Of a DNA stretch of 6,978 nt, positions 6,287 through 6,978 are shown piece after piece. This stretch comes from Planctomycetaceae bacterium (GTDB lineage Bacteria; Planctomycetota; Planctomycetia; Pirellulales; Pirellulaceae), in assembly GCA_022614795.1 (NCBI GenBank), contig JAKEHX010000075.1, positions 1 to 6,978 of the forward strand, given 5' to 3'. A program made the position numbers and the translations under genes. The notes under the pieces are model-generated. The model had not been told where the DNA came from. It was given only the letters and a program-made list of their open reading frames with translations, and did not search any database. Every line of letters starts with the position of its first letter. Position 1 is the first letter of the stretch.

Positions 6287-6978
6287 TCAGCTTGACCGCC
6301 GCATCGCTGCCAATATTGACCCACATGTGCACGTGGGGCGAGCCGCGGAAATAGAAGACGAACGACGGCCCTTCCAGCCGCCAGTTGTCCCATACGCTGT
6401 CGTCGCCAATGTCACCGGCCGCATAAAACGCCAAGGAGCAAGCGTCGAGCCCGCCGAGTTTCTTCAGGCACTCGTTCACTTCCTCCTGGTCGGTGTTGCG
6501 ATACGGCTCGAAGATCATCTTGGCGACCTTCTGAAGCTGTGTCTTCTGATCCGCGGAAAGCTCGGTGACGGGAATGCCGGGGAACTTGCCGTCCTTGCCC
6601 CGGAAACCAACAGACTGTTCGGCAGGCAGGTCGCCGCCGACCAAAGCGGCCTGACGCTGCTTGCCGTCGAGCATCTCGAAGACCTTGTTGGCCTCCAGTG
6701 CCTGCGGCCACCAGATGTTGCCCGGATGGCCCTCCTTCTCGTTCAGACCGGTCGTCCGCGTCGCCTGATGGCCGTGAAACACGGGTCCGCCGAAGGCCAT
6801 GCTGTCGATGCTGTTCCCATCGACGCGGACCGTCAGATGCCGCCCCGTCATCACCAGCTCGAATTTGCCGTCGCCCGGTTTGCCGAAGATGGCGATGTTC
6901 TGTTCGGCGCCCCACGGTTTGCCGCCGGTGTCGTCCTGGAGCTGCTTGTCGATCTGCTTGACCCAATCGGGCTGGAAC
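6279..6978 (-). CDS. DUF3500-like protein, C-terminal 232 residues (5' end outside window)
   Basis: The frame is open to the window edge, so the start is missing; the GTG at 6854 is internal to a conserved region and unlikely to be the start. The visible part reads FELVMTGRHLTVRVDG, then AFGGPVFHGH, GHPGNIWWPQALEANKVF, EMLDGKQRQAAL, a helical region (ELSADQKTQLQKVAKMIFEPY), then DNWRLEGPSFVFYFRG and SPHVHMWVNIG near the C-terminus. The order of a ligand-like GRHLT strand, a GGP/HGH loop and a DGKQRQ helix fits the DUF3500 family as I remember it. That family has no established biochemical role that I can name. The histidine-rich HVHMWV end could bind a metal, but this is only a suggestion. 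The stop overlaps the ggt start by 8 bases, so the two are probably co-expressed. Confidence 0.75.
   Translation of the reverse strand, partial: FQPDWVKQIDKQLQDDTGGKPWGAEQNIAIFGKPGDGKFELVMTGRHLTVRVDGNSIDSMAFGGPVFHGHQATRTTGLNEKEGHPGNIWWPQALEANKVFEMLDGKQRQAALVGGDLPAEQSVGFRGKDGKFPGIPVTELSADQKTQLQKVAKMIFEPYRNTDQEEVNECLKKLGGLDACSLAFYAAGDIGDDSVWDNWRLEGPSFVFYFRGSPHVHMWVNIGSDAAVKLNA

Overview
The window is high-GC, gene-dense bacterial DNA with almost no intergenic space. The gene content suggests a member of the Planctomycetota, probably near the Pirellulales. The evidence is a secreted HExxH peptidase of the DUF1570 type, a DUF3500-type protein, an OleC-type ligase, and several dispersed palindromic repeats, one of them lying inside a gene. 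This placement rests on recalled family distributions, not on a search.

Layout. Bases 1-3007 (+ strand) hold a tight three-gene run in which each gene overlaps the next by ATGA: the C-terminal part of a RimK-like ATP-grasp ligase, an unrecognised 252-residue protein with one probable membrane segment, and an adenylating enzyme of the OleC (olefin beta-lactone synthetase) type. Bases 3004-3061 hold a long imperfect palindrome between convergent genes, which may act as a two-way terminator. Bases 6978-3079 (- strand) hold a second likely operon. It begins with a DUF3500-like protein whose 5' end lies outside the window. An 8-base overlap leads into a gamma-glutamyltranspeptidase, and a 61-base gap then leads into a secreted gluzincin-type metallopeptidase homologue.

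How the genes may work together. The minus-strand proteins look like an exported set for peptide or gamma-glutamyl compound breakdown. The plus-strand set pairs an ATP-grasp ligase with an acyl-adenylating enzyme; no OleA, OleB or OleD partner is visible here, so a role in long-chain olefin synthesis is not shown by this window alone.

The most unusual signals are repeats that have become part of genes. A 60-base near-perfect palindrome sits in frame inside oleC, between adenylation motifs A7 and A8, and adds about 18-20 residues. Two opposed arrays of a degenerate 8-base unit flank the start codon of the peptidase gene; one array supplies its Shine-Dalgarno sequence and the other encodes the hydrophobic core of its signal peptide. 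No RNA genes, CRISPR arrays, transposase genes or complete mobile elements were seen, and there is no gene-free stretch longer than about 75 bases.
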